Shown piece after piece: positions 55,590-63,790 of a stretch of 64,000 bases of DNA. This stretch comes from Actinomycetota bacterium (GTDB lineage: Bacteria > Actinomycetota > Actinomycetes > S36-B12). The position numbers and the translations under genes were made by a program. The notes below the pieces were generated by a model that saw nothing but the letters and a program-made list of their open reading frames with translations, was not told where the DNA came from and made no database searches. The DNA is taken from contig JAUSNB010000035.1 of the NCBI GenBank assembly GCA_030645615.1, positions 1 to 64,000 of the forward strand, in the 5' to 3' direction. Each line of letters begins with the position of its first letter. Position 1 is the stretch's first letter.

Positions 55590-57181
55590 GTCGTCCTCCT
55601 GTCGGCGCGGGGTGCGTCCATCGTCGCCGGCCAGCCCAGCCGGGACGCGACCCGGGCCACCTCGTCGGCGAGCCCCGCGTCCTCGGCCTTCGACAGGCCG
55701 GCAACCTGCACGAGGCTACCGCCGCCTTCCCGGGGCAGCGCCTTGACCCAGATCCTGCGCCTCCGGACGAACAAGGAGACCAGCAGCCCGGCGATCGCGG
55801 CCAGCGCCGAGGCGAGGACGAGTTCCTTGCCGGGGTCCGAGGCGATCTGGAAGGACGCCCACCGCTCGAAGCCGGTGAACTCGACCGTGCCCGCCCCATC
55901 CGGGAGGGTCCAGGTGTCGCCGGGGAGCAGCGACTCCAGGCCCAGTTGGTCCATCTGGCTGGTGTCGAGGGTGTAGACGCTCTGCGGCACGCCGGAGTCC
56001 ATGCCGAGGTTGCCGGTGAACGCCGACAGGAAGACCGCGGGGAAGTCCGGCGCCGGGAAGGTGGAGTGCGGTCCGCGGACATCGTCCAGCGCGGCCGTGG
56101 GCAGGAACAGTCCGCTGATGCCGAGAGCCGGATCGGCATCCGGGACCTTGATCACGCCCGTCGACGTGAAGTTGCCGTCCTGCGGCAGGAACACCACCGA
56201 GTCGTCGAACACGACAGTGCCCGTGGCGTCGCGGATGACGAAGTGCGGGGCATAGCCGTGGCCGACGAGGAACACCTTGGCCCCGTCGACGGCCAACGGC
56301 TCGTTGACCTCGATGGTCGTGCGGCTGCCGGTCGACGTCGGCTCGTCCCGGTAGGTGACGTCCGCGACGAACACCCTCGGCGCTCCTCGCTGCGCCTCGC
56401 CGCGCTCGAAGTCGACCGTGAACCTGTCCAGGGTGAACGAGAAGGGGGCCAGCCCATCCGCCCGCACCATGCGCCCGCCGCCCCAGGCGTCGTACTGCGT
56501 GAGGGTGTTGGAGAAGCCCTCGCCCTCACGCACGATGACATTGCCCTTCCAGCCGAAGAGCCCGCCCACCGCGACCCCGACGAGCAGCGCGACGAGCGAC
56601 ATGTGGAAGACGAGGTTCCCGACCTCACGCGAGTAGCCCTTCTCCGCGGCGAGCCAGCCGGCCTCAGGCGGGGATTCCCGGCGGCGCCAGCCACCCAGCG
56701 CAGCGTGTGCCCCGGCCAGCACGTCGGCCGGATCCAGGTCGGACTCGAACTCCAGCGCCTGCGGCAACCGCTCGAGCCGGCGTGGGGCCGGCGGCGGCGG
56801 GGTGCGCAAGGCCCGCCAGTGCTGCCGGGCCCGCGGCAGCACGCAACCGACGAGCGATACGAACAGCAGGAGGTAGACGGCGGCGAACCAGGGCGAGGCG
56901 TAGACATCGAAGAAGCCGAGCCGATCCAGGACCGGACCCGTCGCTGGGTTGTCCTGCAGCCACTGGCTGACTCTCAGCGGATTGGTGCCGCGCTGGGGAA
57001 GGACCGATCCCGGGATGCTCGCGACGGCCAGCAGGAACAGCAGCACGAGTGCCGTGCGCATGCTGGTGAGCTGCCGCCACGCCCACCGGAGCAAGCCCAC
57101 CGAGCCGAGCGGAGGCAGGGGCGCCTCGTCGCCCTGGCCAGCATCGGTTCCCCGGCCAGCCTCGTCGGTCGGCGCGGTCAC
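55586..57181 (-). CDS. resB: Cytochrome c biogenesis protein ResB
   Basis: System II partner of CcsB, 531 residues. Three N-terminal helices (ALVLLFLLAVASIPGSVLPQR, WFAAVYLLLFVSLVGCVLPRA, VFHMSLVALLVGVAVGGLFG), a large outside domain, and a final helix (ASALAAIAGLLVSLFVRRRRIWV). The GTG at 57181 overlaps the ccdA stop; a longer open frame upstream is a shadow of ccdA. Confidence 0.92.
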   Translation of the reverse strand: MTAPTDEAGRGTDAGQGDEAPLPPLGSVGLLRWAWRQLTSMRTALVLLFLLAVASIPGSVLPQRGTNPLRVSQWLQDNPATGPVLDRLGFFDVYASPWFAAVYLLLFVSLVGCVLPRARQHWRALRTPPPPAPRRLERLPQALEFESDLDPADVLAGAHAALGGWRRRESPPEAGWLAAEKGYSREVGNLVFHMSLVALLVGVAVGGLFGWKGNVIVREGEGFSNTLTQYDAWGGGRMVRADGLAPFSFTLDRFTVDFERGEAQRGAPRVFVADVTYRDEPTSTGSRTTIEVNEPLAVDGAKVFLVGHGYAPHFVIRDATGTVVFDDSVVFLPQDGNFTSTGVIKVPDADPALGISGLFLPTAALDDVRGPHSTFPAPDFPAVFLSAFTGNLGMDSGVPQSVYTLDTSQMDQLGLESLLPGDTWTLPDGAGTVEFTGFERWASFQIASDPGKELVLASALAAIAGLLVSLFVRRRRIWVKALPREGGGSLVQVAGLSKAEDAGLADEVARVASRLGWPATMDAPRADRRTT

Positions 57182-57927
57182 AGCACGGTCTCGAAGCCCG
57201 GGATCTGCACACGAAGCCAGACGGTGAGGTCGGTCCACAATCCGGTCACCAGCAGCAGGCCCACGACGACCAGCATCCCACCGCCGATCCGCATCACCCA
57301 CACGTAGTGGCGCCGCACCCAGCCGATGGCCGTGGCCACCCGGCTGAAGGCCAGGCCGAGCACGACGAACGGCAGGCCAAGTCCCAGGCAGTAGGCGAAG
57401 GACAGGATCGCGCCCCGCAGGGCGCTCGCCTCGGTGAACGCCAGCGTCTGGACGGCCGCGAGGGTCGGCCCGATGCACGGCGTCCAGCCGAGCCCGAAGA
57501 GGATGCCCAGCAGCGGGGCCCCCGCAACACCCCACGTCGGCGCGCGGTGCAGGCGAAGCTCGCGCTGCAGCCCCGGGATGACGCCGATGAAGGCCAGGCC
57601 CATGACGATGACGACCACGCCGAGCACGCGGTTGATGACGTCGGCGTACTCGATCAGGAACGAACCGACGCCGCCGAAGAGGACGCCGTAGGACACGAAC
57701 ACGACGCTGAAGCCGAGCACGAACAGCAGGCTGCCCAGCAGGACTGTCCGGCGGCGGCCCCGCGGCTCGGCCAGCTCGGCGCCGGTCAGGCCCGTGATGT
57801 AGGACAGGTAGCCGGGGGCCAGCGGGAGCACGCAGGGGCTCAGGAACGCGACGATGCCCGCGGCGAAGGCGATCGGCAGGGCCAGCCAGATGGCTCCGCT
57901 GGACACCACCTCCACCACCGGCTCCAC
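57178..57927 (-). CDS. ccdA: Thiol:disulfide interchange protein CcdA
   Basis: Membrane electron carrier that passes reducing equivalents to ResA for apocytochrome c reduction, 249 residues with six helices. The paired cysteines are in LSPCVLPL and GWTPCIGPT. It starts where resA ends. Confidence 0.93.
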   Translation of the reverse strand: MEPVVEVVSSGAIWLALPIAFAAGIVAFLSPCVLPLAPGYLSYITGLTGAELAEPRGRRRTVLLGSLLFVLGFSVVFVSYGVLFGGVGSFLIEYADVINRVLGVVVIVMGLAFIGVIPGLQRELRLHRAPTWGVAGAPLLGILFGLGWTPCIGPTLAAVQTLAFTEASALRGAILSFAYCLGLGLPFVVLGLAFSRVATAIGWVRRHYVWVMRIGGGMLVVVGLLLVTGLWTDLTVWLRVQIPGFETVL

Positions 57928-58505
57928 TAGCCGGGCCCCTCGCCGAGCAGCGGCTCGATCACCCCGCGCAGGGAGGACTCACTGGCCTTGCCGAGCAGCC
58001 TCGCCGCGACGCGCCCCTCGCGATCGATGACGACGGTCGACGGGATGGCCTGCGGCGGCAGGGTGCCGGCGAACAGCAACTGCAGGCGTCCGTCGCGATC
58101 GACGACGTTCGGGTAGGCGATGCCGAAGCGCTCGACGAAGCCACGGGCTGACGCGTCGGAGTCCCGCGTGTCCAGTCCCACCAGTCGCACGCCACGTGGT
58201 CGCAGTTCGGTGTCGAGTGCGGCGAGCGTGGGGGCCTCGGCCCGGCAGGGAGCGCACCACGATGCCCACACGTTGAGCACGACGACGTTCCCGAGCTGGT
58301 CGGCCAGCCGGAACTGCTCGCCGTCCAACGTGGTGCCGACGAGGTCCGGGGCCTGCTGCCGCTGGTCGGCCGGCAGCAGGACGATCGAGCCGTCACCCGC
58401 GACGAACCCGCTGTCGGCCTGCGGACCAGGTGCATCGGAACCGCATGCAGCCAGCGTGCCGACCGCGAGGACGGCCAACGCGGCCGCGAGGATACGGCGC
58501 ACCAT
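57927..58505 (-). CDS. resA: Thioredoxin-like lipoprotein ResA/TlpA
   Basis: Membrane-anchored disulfide reductase for apocytochrome c, 192 residues. A lipobox LAAC (Cys near residue 21) follows a short signal. The active site is WASWCAPCRAEAPTL, with the cis-Pro loop AIPSTVVIDREG. The ATG overlaps the upstream stop (TGATG). Confidence 0.92.
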   Translation of the reverse strand: MVRRILAAALAVLAVGTLAACGSDAPGPQADSGFVAGDGSIVLLPADQRQQAPDLVGTTLDGEQFRLADQLGNVVVLNVWASWCAPCRAEAPTLAALDTELRPRGVRLVGLDTRDSDASARGFVERFGIAYPNVVDRDGRLQLLFAGTLPPQAIPSTVVIDREGRVAARLLGKASESSLRGVIEPLLGEGPG

Positions 58506-59149
58506 CAGGCTCCGGCGATCTTGCTCGCTCCGGGCAGCAGGTCGCGCGACGGCTCGGTATAGCTGATCGCGGCCAGCCGCTCACCCTCGAACTCCAGCGA
58601 TGTCACGGAAGCCAGTGTGCATTGACGGTGCCGCGGATCGTGCCAGAGGCGGCGCTGCTCAGCGCGCAGTCGAGCGATCCAGATGGGCAGTTGGTGGCTG
58701 ACGAGGACCGCTTCATGCCCGCGGGCCTGGTCGCGCGCACTCTCGATGGCCGCGTGCATGCGGTCGGCCACGACCTCGTACGGCTCCCCCCACGAGGGGC
58801 GGAAGGGGTTCCACAGGTGCCGCCACGCGCGTGGCTGCTTGAGGATCCCGTCGCCCACGCTCACTCGCTGGCCCTCGAAGACGTTGTCGGCCTCGATGAG
58901 CCGCGGGTCCAGTTGCACGCCAAGGCCGTGCCGTTCGGCCACCGGCGCCGCGGTCTGCTGGGCCCGCTCCATGGGCGACGACACCACCAGGCTCACGTCA
59001 TGCGCCGCGAGCGCGTCCGCCGCCCGGCCGGCCATCTGCACGCCGAGGTCGGAGAGGTTGAACCCGGGCAGGCGCCCGTACAGCACGCCTTCCGGGTTGA
59101 ACACCTCGCCGTGGCGCAGCAGGTGGACAACCGTGCGATCCGCGTTCAT
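58505..59149 (-). CDS. Histidine phosphatase (phosphoglycerate mutase-like)
   Basis: A 214-residue histidine phosphatase superfamily member: LLRHGEVFNPEGVLYGRLPGFNLSDLG carries the catalytic RHG, with SSPMERAQQTAAP and LVSHQLPIW (second His). It is conserved before resA in actinobacteria. True phosphoglycerate mutase activity is unlikely given the active-site surroundings; the substrate is unknown. It starts 10 nt after the hemD fusion gene. Confidence 0.85.
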   Translation of the reverse strand: MNADRTVVHLLRHGEVFNPEGVLYGRLPGFNLSDLGVQMAGRAADALAAHDVSLVVSSPMERAQQTAAPVAERHGLGVQLDPRLIEADNVFEGQRVSVGDGILKQPRAWRHLWNPFRPSWGEPYEVVADRMHAAIESARDQARGHEAVLVSHQLPIWIARLRAEQRRLWHDPRHRQCTLASVTSLEFEGERLAAISYTEPSRDLLPGASKIAGA

Positions 59150-59159
59150 CCGGCAGGGC

Positions 59160-61034
59160 TCACGTGGCCTTGCGGCGCGCCGTCGCCCTGCGCCGGCTTG
59201 GCCGCCAGGTGCCCTCGCCCGCGTCGATCGCCGACTGCCGCAGCGACTCCCCGTGCGCGGCAAGCGCCTCCACCAGCCCGGCCACCGTGCTCGTCTCGGC
59301 CAGGACATCGACCCGGAGGCCGTGCTCCTCGGCTGCCTTGGCCGTCTGCGGGCCGATGCACGCCACGACGGTGCTGTGGTGCGGCTTGCCAGCGATGCCG
59401 ACGAGGTTGCGCACCGTGCTGCTCGACGTGAACAGGACCGCGTCGAAGCCGCCGGTCTTGATCGCCTCGCGCGTCTCCGCCGGCGGCGGTGCCGCCCGGA
59501 CGGTGCGGTACGCAGTGACGTCCTCGACCTCCCAGCCGAGCTCGGCCAGGCCAGCGACCAGGGTGTCGGTCGCAATGTCCGCGCGAGGCAGGAAGACCCG
59601 GTTGATGGGGTCCGTGAGCGTGTCGTAGGCCGGCCACTCGTCGAGCAACGCCGTGGTGGTCTGCTCACCGACGGGCATGATGTCCGGGCGGACGCCGAAC
59701 TCGATGAGCGCCGCAGAGGTCGGTTCCCCGACCGCCGCCACCTTCAGGCCGGCGAAGGAGCGCGCGTCGAGACCGTACTCCTGAAGCTTCTCCCGGATCG
59801 CGCGCACGGCGTTGACGGACGTGAAGCCGATCCATTCGTAGCGCCCCGAAACCAGCCCGTGCACCGCACGGTCGATCTGCTGGGGCGTGCGCGGCGGCTC
59901 GACAGAGATGGTCGGGACCTCGATGGGCACCGCGCCGTGCCCGCGGAGCAGCCCCACGCTGGAGTCGGCATGGTCCTGCGTGCGCGGGATGAGGATGCGC
60001 CACCCGAACAGGGCCTTGACCTCGAACCAGTCGAGCTTCTCGCGCTGCGCCACGACATCGCCGACGACGACGAGCCCGGGACCCGCCTGCTTGGCGTGCT
60101 TGGTCGCGACAGCGACCTCGCCCAGGGTGGAGACCATGGTCCGCTGGTCGACGGTCGTTCCTCGACGGGTGACGGCGATGGGGAGCCCGGGGTCGGCGCC
60201 CGCTCCGAGCAGCCGAGCGGCGATCTCGGCCGCACGGTCCGCTCCGTCGAGGAACACGACGGTCGTGCGCGGGACGGCCAGGTCAGACCAGGCGAGGTCC
60301 GTGTCGTTGGCATCGACGATCCGCACCTGACGGGTTCGCCCACCGGTCAGGCCGAAGCCCGCGTAGGCCGGCACGCCGGTGACCTCGCTCACGCCCGGCG
60401 CGATGTCGAAGTCGATGCGTGCCTTGCGCAGCGCCGCCGCCTCGTGCAGCAGCGTGCCGTCGATGACCGGATCGCCGGCGATGAGGCGGACGGTGGCCTT
60501 GCCCTCGCGGGCCGACTCGATGACGAGGGCGCTTCGCGCCGCCTGGTCGAGGGGCAGTCCCGCCTCGTTGACCGCGACGGTGACCGTCGCCTGTGGTCCG
60601 GCGTGGGCCTGAGCGACGGCAACCGCGTCCGCGTCGACGATGATCACGTCGGCCTGGGAGAGCAGGCTGGCCGCCCGCAGGGTCAGCAGTTCCGGGTCCC
60701 CCGGGCCGGCCGCGACGAGCGCGACCGTGCCGGCGGGCACCTTCTTGCGGGACAGGGCCTTGGCCGGCGTCTCGCGCACAGGCGCCGACTCGGCGGCCGG
60801 GGCTAGGGGCTTTGCGGCCGGCTTGGCGGCCGGCTTGGCTGCCGGCGTGACCGGAGCCTTCGCCGCCGGCTTCGCGGCCGGCTTGCCCGGGGCCTTGGCG
60901 ACCGGCTTAGGGGCAGGCTTCGGCGCAGGCTTGGCAGGGGCGGCCTTGCGGGCCGACGGCTTCGCCGGTGCGGACTTGCCTGTGGTGGCCTTCTGGCCGG
61001 TAGCGGCTTTCGGGCTGGCGACTCTCGTTGTCAT
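59160..61034 (-). CDS. hemD: Uroporphyrinogen-III methyltransferase/synthase fusion (CobA-HemD)
   Basis: A 624-residue fusion. Residues about 1-93 are an Ala/Lys/Pro-rich tail with repeated AAKPAAK units, like histone H1 tails. A SUMT-like (CobA/CysG) domain follows (VALVAAGPGDPELLTLRAASLL, RLIAGDPVIDGTL, GVPAYAGFGLT). The C-terminal half is HemD (VIPRTQDHADSSV-type ILIPRTQDHADS, IGFTSVNAVRAI, VAAVGEPTSAALIEFG, VLFTSSSTVRNLV), which closes the uroporphyrinogen III ring. The ATG overlaps the rex stop by 4 nt. In Streptomyces hemA and hemC lie between rex and hemD; here they are absent. Confidence 0.88.
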   Translation of the reverse strand: MTTRVASPKAATGQKATTGKSAPAKPSARKAAPAKPAPKPAPKPVAKAPGKPAAKPAAKAPVTPAAKPAAKPAAKPLAPAAESAPVRETPAKALSRKKVPAGTVALVAAGPGDPELLTLRAASLLSQADVIIVDADAVAVAQAHAGPQATVTVAVNEAGLPLDQAARSALVIESAREGKATVRLIAGDPVIDGTLLHEAAALRKARIDFDIAPGVSEVTGVPAYAGFGLTGGRTRQVRIVDANDTDLAWSDLAVPRTTVVFLDGADRAAEIAARLLGAGADPGLPIAVTRRGTTVDQRTMVSTLGEVAVATKHAKQAGPGLVVVGDVVAQREKLDWFEVKALFGWRILIPRTQDHADSSVGLLRGHGAVPIEVPTISVEPPRTPQQIDRAVHGLVSGRYEWIGFTSVNAVRAIREKLQEYGLDARSFAGLKVAAVGEPTSAALIEFGVRPDIMPVGEQTTTALLDEWPAYDTLTDPINRVFLPRADIATDTLVAGLAELGWEVEDVTAYRTVRAAPPPAETREAIKTGGFDAVLFTSSSTVRNLVGIAGKPHHSTVVACIGPQTAKAAEEHGLRVDVLAETSTVAGLVEALAAHGESLRQSAIDAGEGTWRPSRRRATARRKAT

Positions 61035-61798
61035 GCGTTGATCGCCTCTCCCAGCGATTCGGGATCGAACGCCTCAGCGTCCGACGGATGGTCAAACTCG
61101 GGGCTCAGGTCGTTTCGACGCTGCTCGTGGAACGCAAGGATCTGCAACTCGACCGCGAGGTCGACCTTGCGCACCTCGACATCGCCGGTAACGGCCAGGA
61201 CGACGGGCGCGAAGTTCAGGATCGACCGCACCCCGGCCGCGACGAGGCGGTCGCAGACGTCCTGGGCGACGTCTGCCGGCGTGGCGATGACGCCGATCTG
61301 GGCTCGCCCGCCAAGCACGATCTGCTCGAGGTCCGCCATGGGCCGCACCGAAACCTCGCGCCCGGGCGAGCCGAGCCGCTGCCCGATGACGTCGGGGTGG
61401 GTGTCCAGGAGGCCGACGATCTCGAACCCGCGGGAGGCGAACCCCCGGTAGGCGACGAGCGCGTGACCGAGATTGCCCGCTCCGACGATCACCACCCCCC
61501 ACGGCTGGGTCAGGCCGAGCTCACGGGCGATCTGGTAGGCCAGGAAGCGGACGTCATAGCCGACCCCGCGCGTCCCGTACGAGCCGAGATGCGACAGGTC
61601 CTTGCGCAGCTTCGCCGAGGAGACTCCGCAGGCGCCGGCCAGTTCCTCGGAGGAGACCGTGCTCACGCCCGACTCGACGAGCTGCCCCAGCACCCGGTGG
61701 TAGATGGGCAGCCGGGCGATCGTGGCGTCGGGTATCGCCCGATTGGCGTCCCGATTGGCGTCCCGACGGCGCTCGGCGCCACGAACAGGCTGGGACAC
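61031..61798 (-). CDS. rex: Redox-sensing transcriptional repressor Rex
   Basis: Senses the NADH/NAD+ ratio and represses respiratory genes when NAD+ is high. The 255-residue protein has the winged helix (VSSEELAGACGVSSAKLRKDLSHLGSYGTRGVGYDV), then the Rossmann fold (VVIVGAGNLGHALVAYRGFASRGFEIVGLLD). The GTG start at 61798 includes a 25-residue N-terminus with a doubled RDAN unit from a 13-bp tandem repeat. Candidate operators occur at 61891 (its own promoter) and 43354 (nuoA). Confidence 0.96.
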   Translation of the reverse strand: MSQPVRGAERRRDANRDANRAIPDATIARLPIYHRVLGQLVESGVSTVSSEELAGACGVSSAKLRKDLSHLGSYGTRGVGYDVRFLAYQIARELGLTQPWGVVIVGAGNLGHALVAYRGFASRGFEIVGLLDTHPDVIGQRLGSPGREVSVRPMADLEQIVLGGRAQIGVIATPADVAQDVCDRLVAAGVRSILNFAPVVLAVTGDVEVRKVDLAVELQILAFHEQRRNDLSPEFDHPSDAEAFDPESLGEAINA

Positions 61799-61879
61799 GG
61801 TGCTCCAGGGGAAGTACGGCTGGGATCAGGGTGCGAATCTCACGCGACTGGGCTGCGATCGCGCGGTATCGGCCCCCAT

Positions 61880-61908
61880 AGGTTAGGCACTTGCGCACGA
61901 AGGCACAA
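61880..61908 (-). promoter_or_regulatory. rex promoter with overlapping candidate Rex operator
   Basis: On the minus strand: -35 TTGTGC (61903-61908), a 17-nt spacer and -10 TAACCT (61880-61885). The sequence TTGTGCCTTCGTGCGCAA (61891-61908) is an imperfect palindrome with TTGTG-N8-CGCAA half-sites, similar to a Rex operator but weaker than the one at nuoA. Rex probably represses its own gene here. Confidence 0.6.
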
Positions 61909-61932
61909 AGTTGACCGGACATTCGCGTCCGG

Positions 61933-62187
61933 TTATCGGTCGGACGTGCTGCCCAAGGCGACCCGGAGCCGCTGCGGGTCCACCCGCCAGAAGTCGTGCT
62001 GCTCCCCATCGACCAGGACAACGGGGATCTGCTCGGCGTACTGGTCGTACAACGCGGGATCCCCCTCGATGGACCATTCCTGCCACGTCTGGCCCGTCTC
62101 GGCGCACACCGACGCGACGACTGCTCGTGCCTCGTCGCACAGGTGGCAGCCGGGCTTGCCGATCAGCGTCACCCGCGCGCGGCTCAC
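61933..62187 (-). CDS. Glutaredoxin family protein
   Basis: An 84-residue thioredoxin-fold protein with the redox motif GKPGCHLCDEA and cis-Pro in QIPVVLVDGE. It belongs to the DUF836/glutaredoxin-like group. The GTG at 62187 overlaps the ligase stop (GTGA), and rex begins 135 nt downstream. A link to redox control through neighbourhood is plausible but unproven. Confidence 0.85.
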   Translation of the reverse strand: MSRARVTLIGKPGCHLCDEARAVVASVCAETGQTWQEWSIEGDPALYDQYAEQIPVVLVDGEQHDFWRVDPQRLRVALGSTSDR

Positions 62188-63701
62188 GTGCCGTAGCCGG
62201 TGTCGCCGTAGACGTCGCGAAGCCGGCCCTTGGCCACCTTGCCCGTGGCCGAGTGCGGAAGCGCCTCCACCACCCGGATGCTGGCCGGGCACTTGAAGCG
62301 GGCCAGCCGGGTCGAGCAATGCTCGGCGATCTGCTCCGGGGTCAGCGTCACGCCGGGAAGGGGCACGACCAAAGCACTGACCGCCTCCCCGGTCGCGTCG
62401 TCGGGCACGCCGACCACGGCCGCCTCGGCAACCCCGTCCATCGCGTCGATGACCAGTTCGATCTCGCGCGGGTAGACGTTGAACCCGTTGACGAGGATGA
62501 CCTCGCGCCGCCGGTCCACGAGGTGCAGGTCGCCGTCCTCGTCCGCGTATGCCACGTCACCGGACCGGAACCAGCCCTCGGCATCCGGGCCTCCCGCTCC
62601 GTCGGGCCAGTACCCGCGAAACACGGAGGGACCGCGCACGCAGACCTCGCCGGGGTCGCCCTCGTCGACCTCGCCACCGGACTCGTCCACCAGTCTGAGT
62701 TCCAGCCCAGGAAGCGGCCGGCCCACGGATCCCGCCTTGGGCACGCCGGACACCAGGGTGGTCGCGATGACCGGCGCCGTCTCTGTCATGCCATAGCCCT
62801 CGAAGATCTCCTTGCCGGTGAGCTCGGCGAACTCGGCGAACACGCGTGGCGGAAGCGGCGCCCCTCCGCTGGACAGCAGGCGCACCCCGGCCATCGCCTG
62901 GCCGACGCCGGGCGTGCGGCACCACGCCTGGTACATCGCCGGGGCCCCGGCAACGGTGGTGACCCGTTCGCGCGCGATCAGCGCGAGCGTCTCGACCGGG
63001 TCGAAGCGGTCGCTCAGCACGCAGGTCGCGCCGGCTGCGACCGCCATCCCGAGGGCCGTGTTCAGCCCGTAGACGTGGAACATGGGCAGGACGATGAGCA
63101 CCACGTCCGAGTCGACCACGGCCGGCGGCTCGGTGAGCGACATGAGCATGTCGATGTTGGCCTGCAACGCGGCGTGGCTGAGCATGGCCGCCTTGGGTCG
63201 GCCGCTGGTGCCCGCCGTGAAGAGCAGGAGGGCCAGCCCCTCGCCGTCGATGCCGGGATCGGGGGGCCTGGCGCCCTCCCCGGAACGACGGGTCCTGGCC
63301 CACTCCGACCCGACGACGCTGATGATCTCGCAGCCGGGCAGGGCTGCCGCGGCGTCCTCACCCACGGTCTGCGTGGAGGGCTGCACGAGCAGGAGCCGGC
63401 TATCGGAAACCGCCAGCAGCACGGCGACTTCCGGGGCGGTGTACGCGGGGTTGAGGGGAACGGTGACCAGCCCGCACCGCGCCGCCGCGTAGTACGCGAC
63501 GATGAACTCGTAGGTGTTGCCGAGCAGCATCGCCACGCGATCTCCGGGGTGCAGGCCCCGCTGGGCCAGCCCGACGGCATACGCATCGACGTCGCCGTCC
63601 GCCTCGGCCCAGGAGTAGTGCCGGTCCCCCGAGATGACGAAGGCCGCATCGGGATGCCGGGCGGCCGAAGCGCGCAGGAATTCCGCGATGTTCGCCGTCA
63701 C
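62184..63701 (-). CDS. AMP-dependent acyl-CoA synthetase (FadD-like)
   Basis: An ANL-family ligase of 505 residues, GTG at 63701 with GGGAGGG upstream. The P-loop is FTAGTSGRPKAAMLSH, then FEGYGMTETAP, the WFRSGDVAYADEDGDLHLVDRRREVILVNGFNVYPREIE hinge region and the adenylation lysine in SATGKVAKGRL. Probably a long-chain or medium-chain fatty acyl-CoA ligase; aryl acids cannot be excluded. It overlaps the glutaredoxin-like gene and is divergent from the HAD gene. Confidence 0.87.
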   Translation of the reverse strand: MTANIAEFLRASAARHPDAAFVISGDRHYSWAEADGDVDAYAVGLAQRGLHPGDRVAMLLGNTYEFIVAYYAAARCGLVTVPLNPAYTAPEVAVLLAVSDSRLLLVQPSTQTVGEDAAAALPGCEIISVVGSEWARTRRSGEGARPPDPGIDGEGLALLLFTAGTSGRPKAAMLSHAALQANIDMLMSLTEPPAVVDSDVVLIVLPMFHVYGLNTALGMAVAAGATCVLSDRFDPVETLALIARERVTTVAGAPAMYQAWCRTPGVGQAMAGVRLLSSGGAPLPPRVFAEFAELTGKEIFEGYGMTETAPVIATTLVSGVPKAGSVGRPLPGLELRLVDESGGEVDEGDPGEVCVRGPSVFRGYWPDGAGGPDAEGWFRSGDVAYADEDGDLHLVDRRREVILVNGFNVYPREIELVIDAMDGVAEAAVVGVPDDATGEAVSALVVPLPGVTLTPEQIAEHCSTRLARFKCPASIRVVEALPHSATGKVAKGRLRDVYGDTGYGT

Positions 63702-63778
63702 GCCGACCCTCCCGTGGCTCAGCCGGCAGGTCGCCCGGCCCCGCGTCCGAGTGTGGCACACGCCTGCGCGCCGCTGGG

Positions 63779-63784
63779 TAGTCT
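63779..63784 (+). promoter_or_regulatory. -10 box TAGTCT for the HAD gene
   Basis: TAGTCT ends 6 nt before the GTG at 63791, a leaderless-type start. Confidence 0.5.
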
Positions 63785-63790
63785 CGGCGC

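Noticed and set aside
63751-63761. Palindrome GTGTGGCACAC between the fadD-like and HAD genes as an operator
   Set aside because: Eleven bases in GC-rich DNA is too little, and no second copy was noticed at another promoter.
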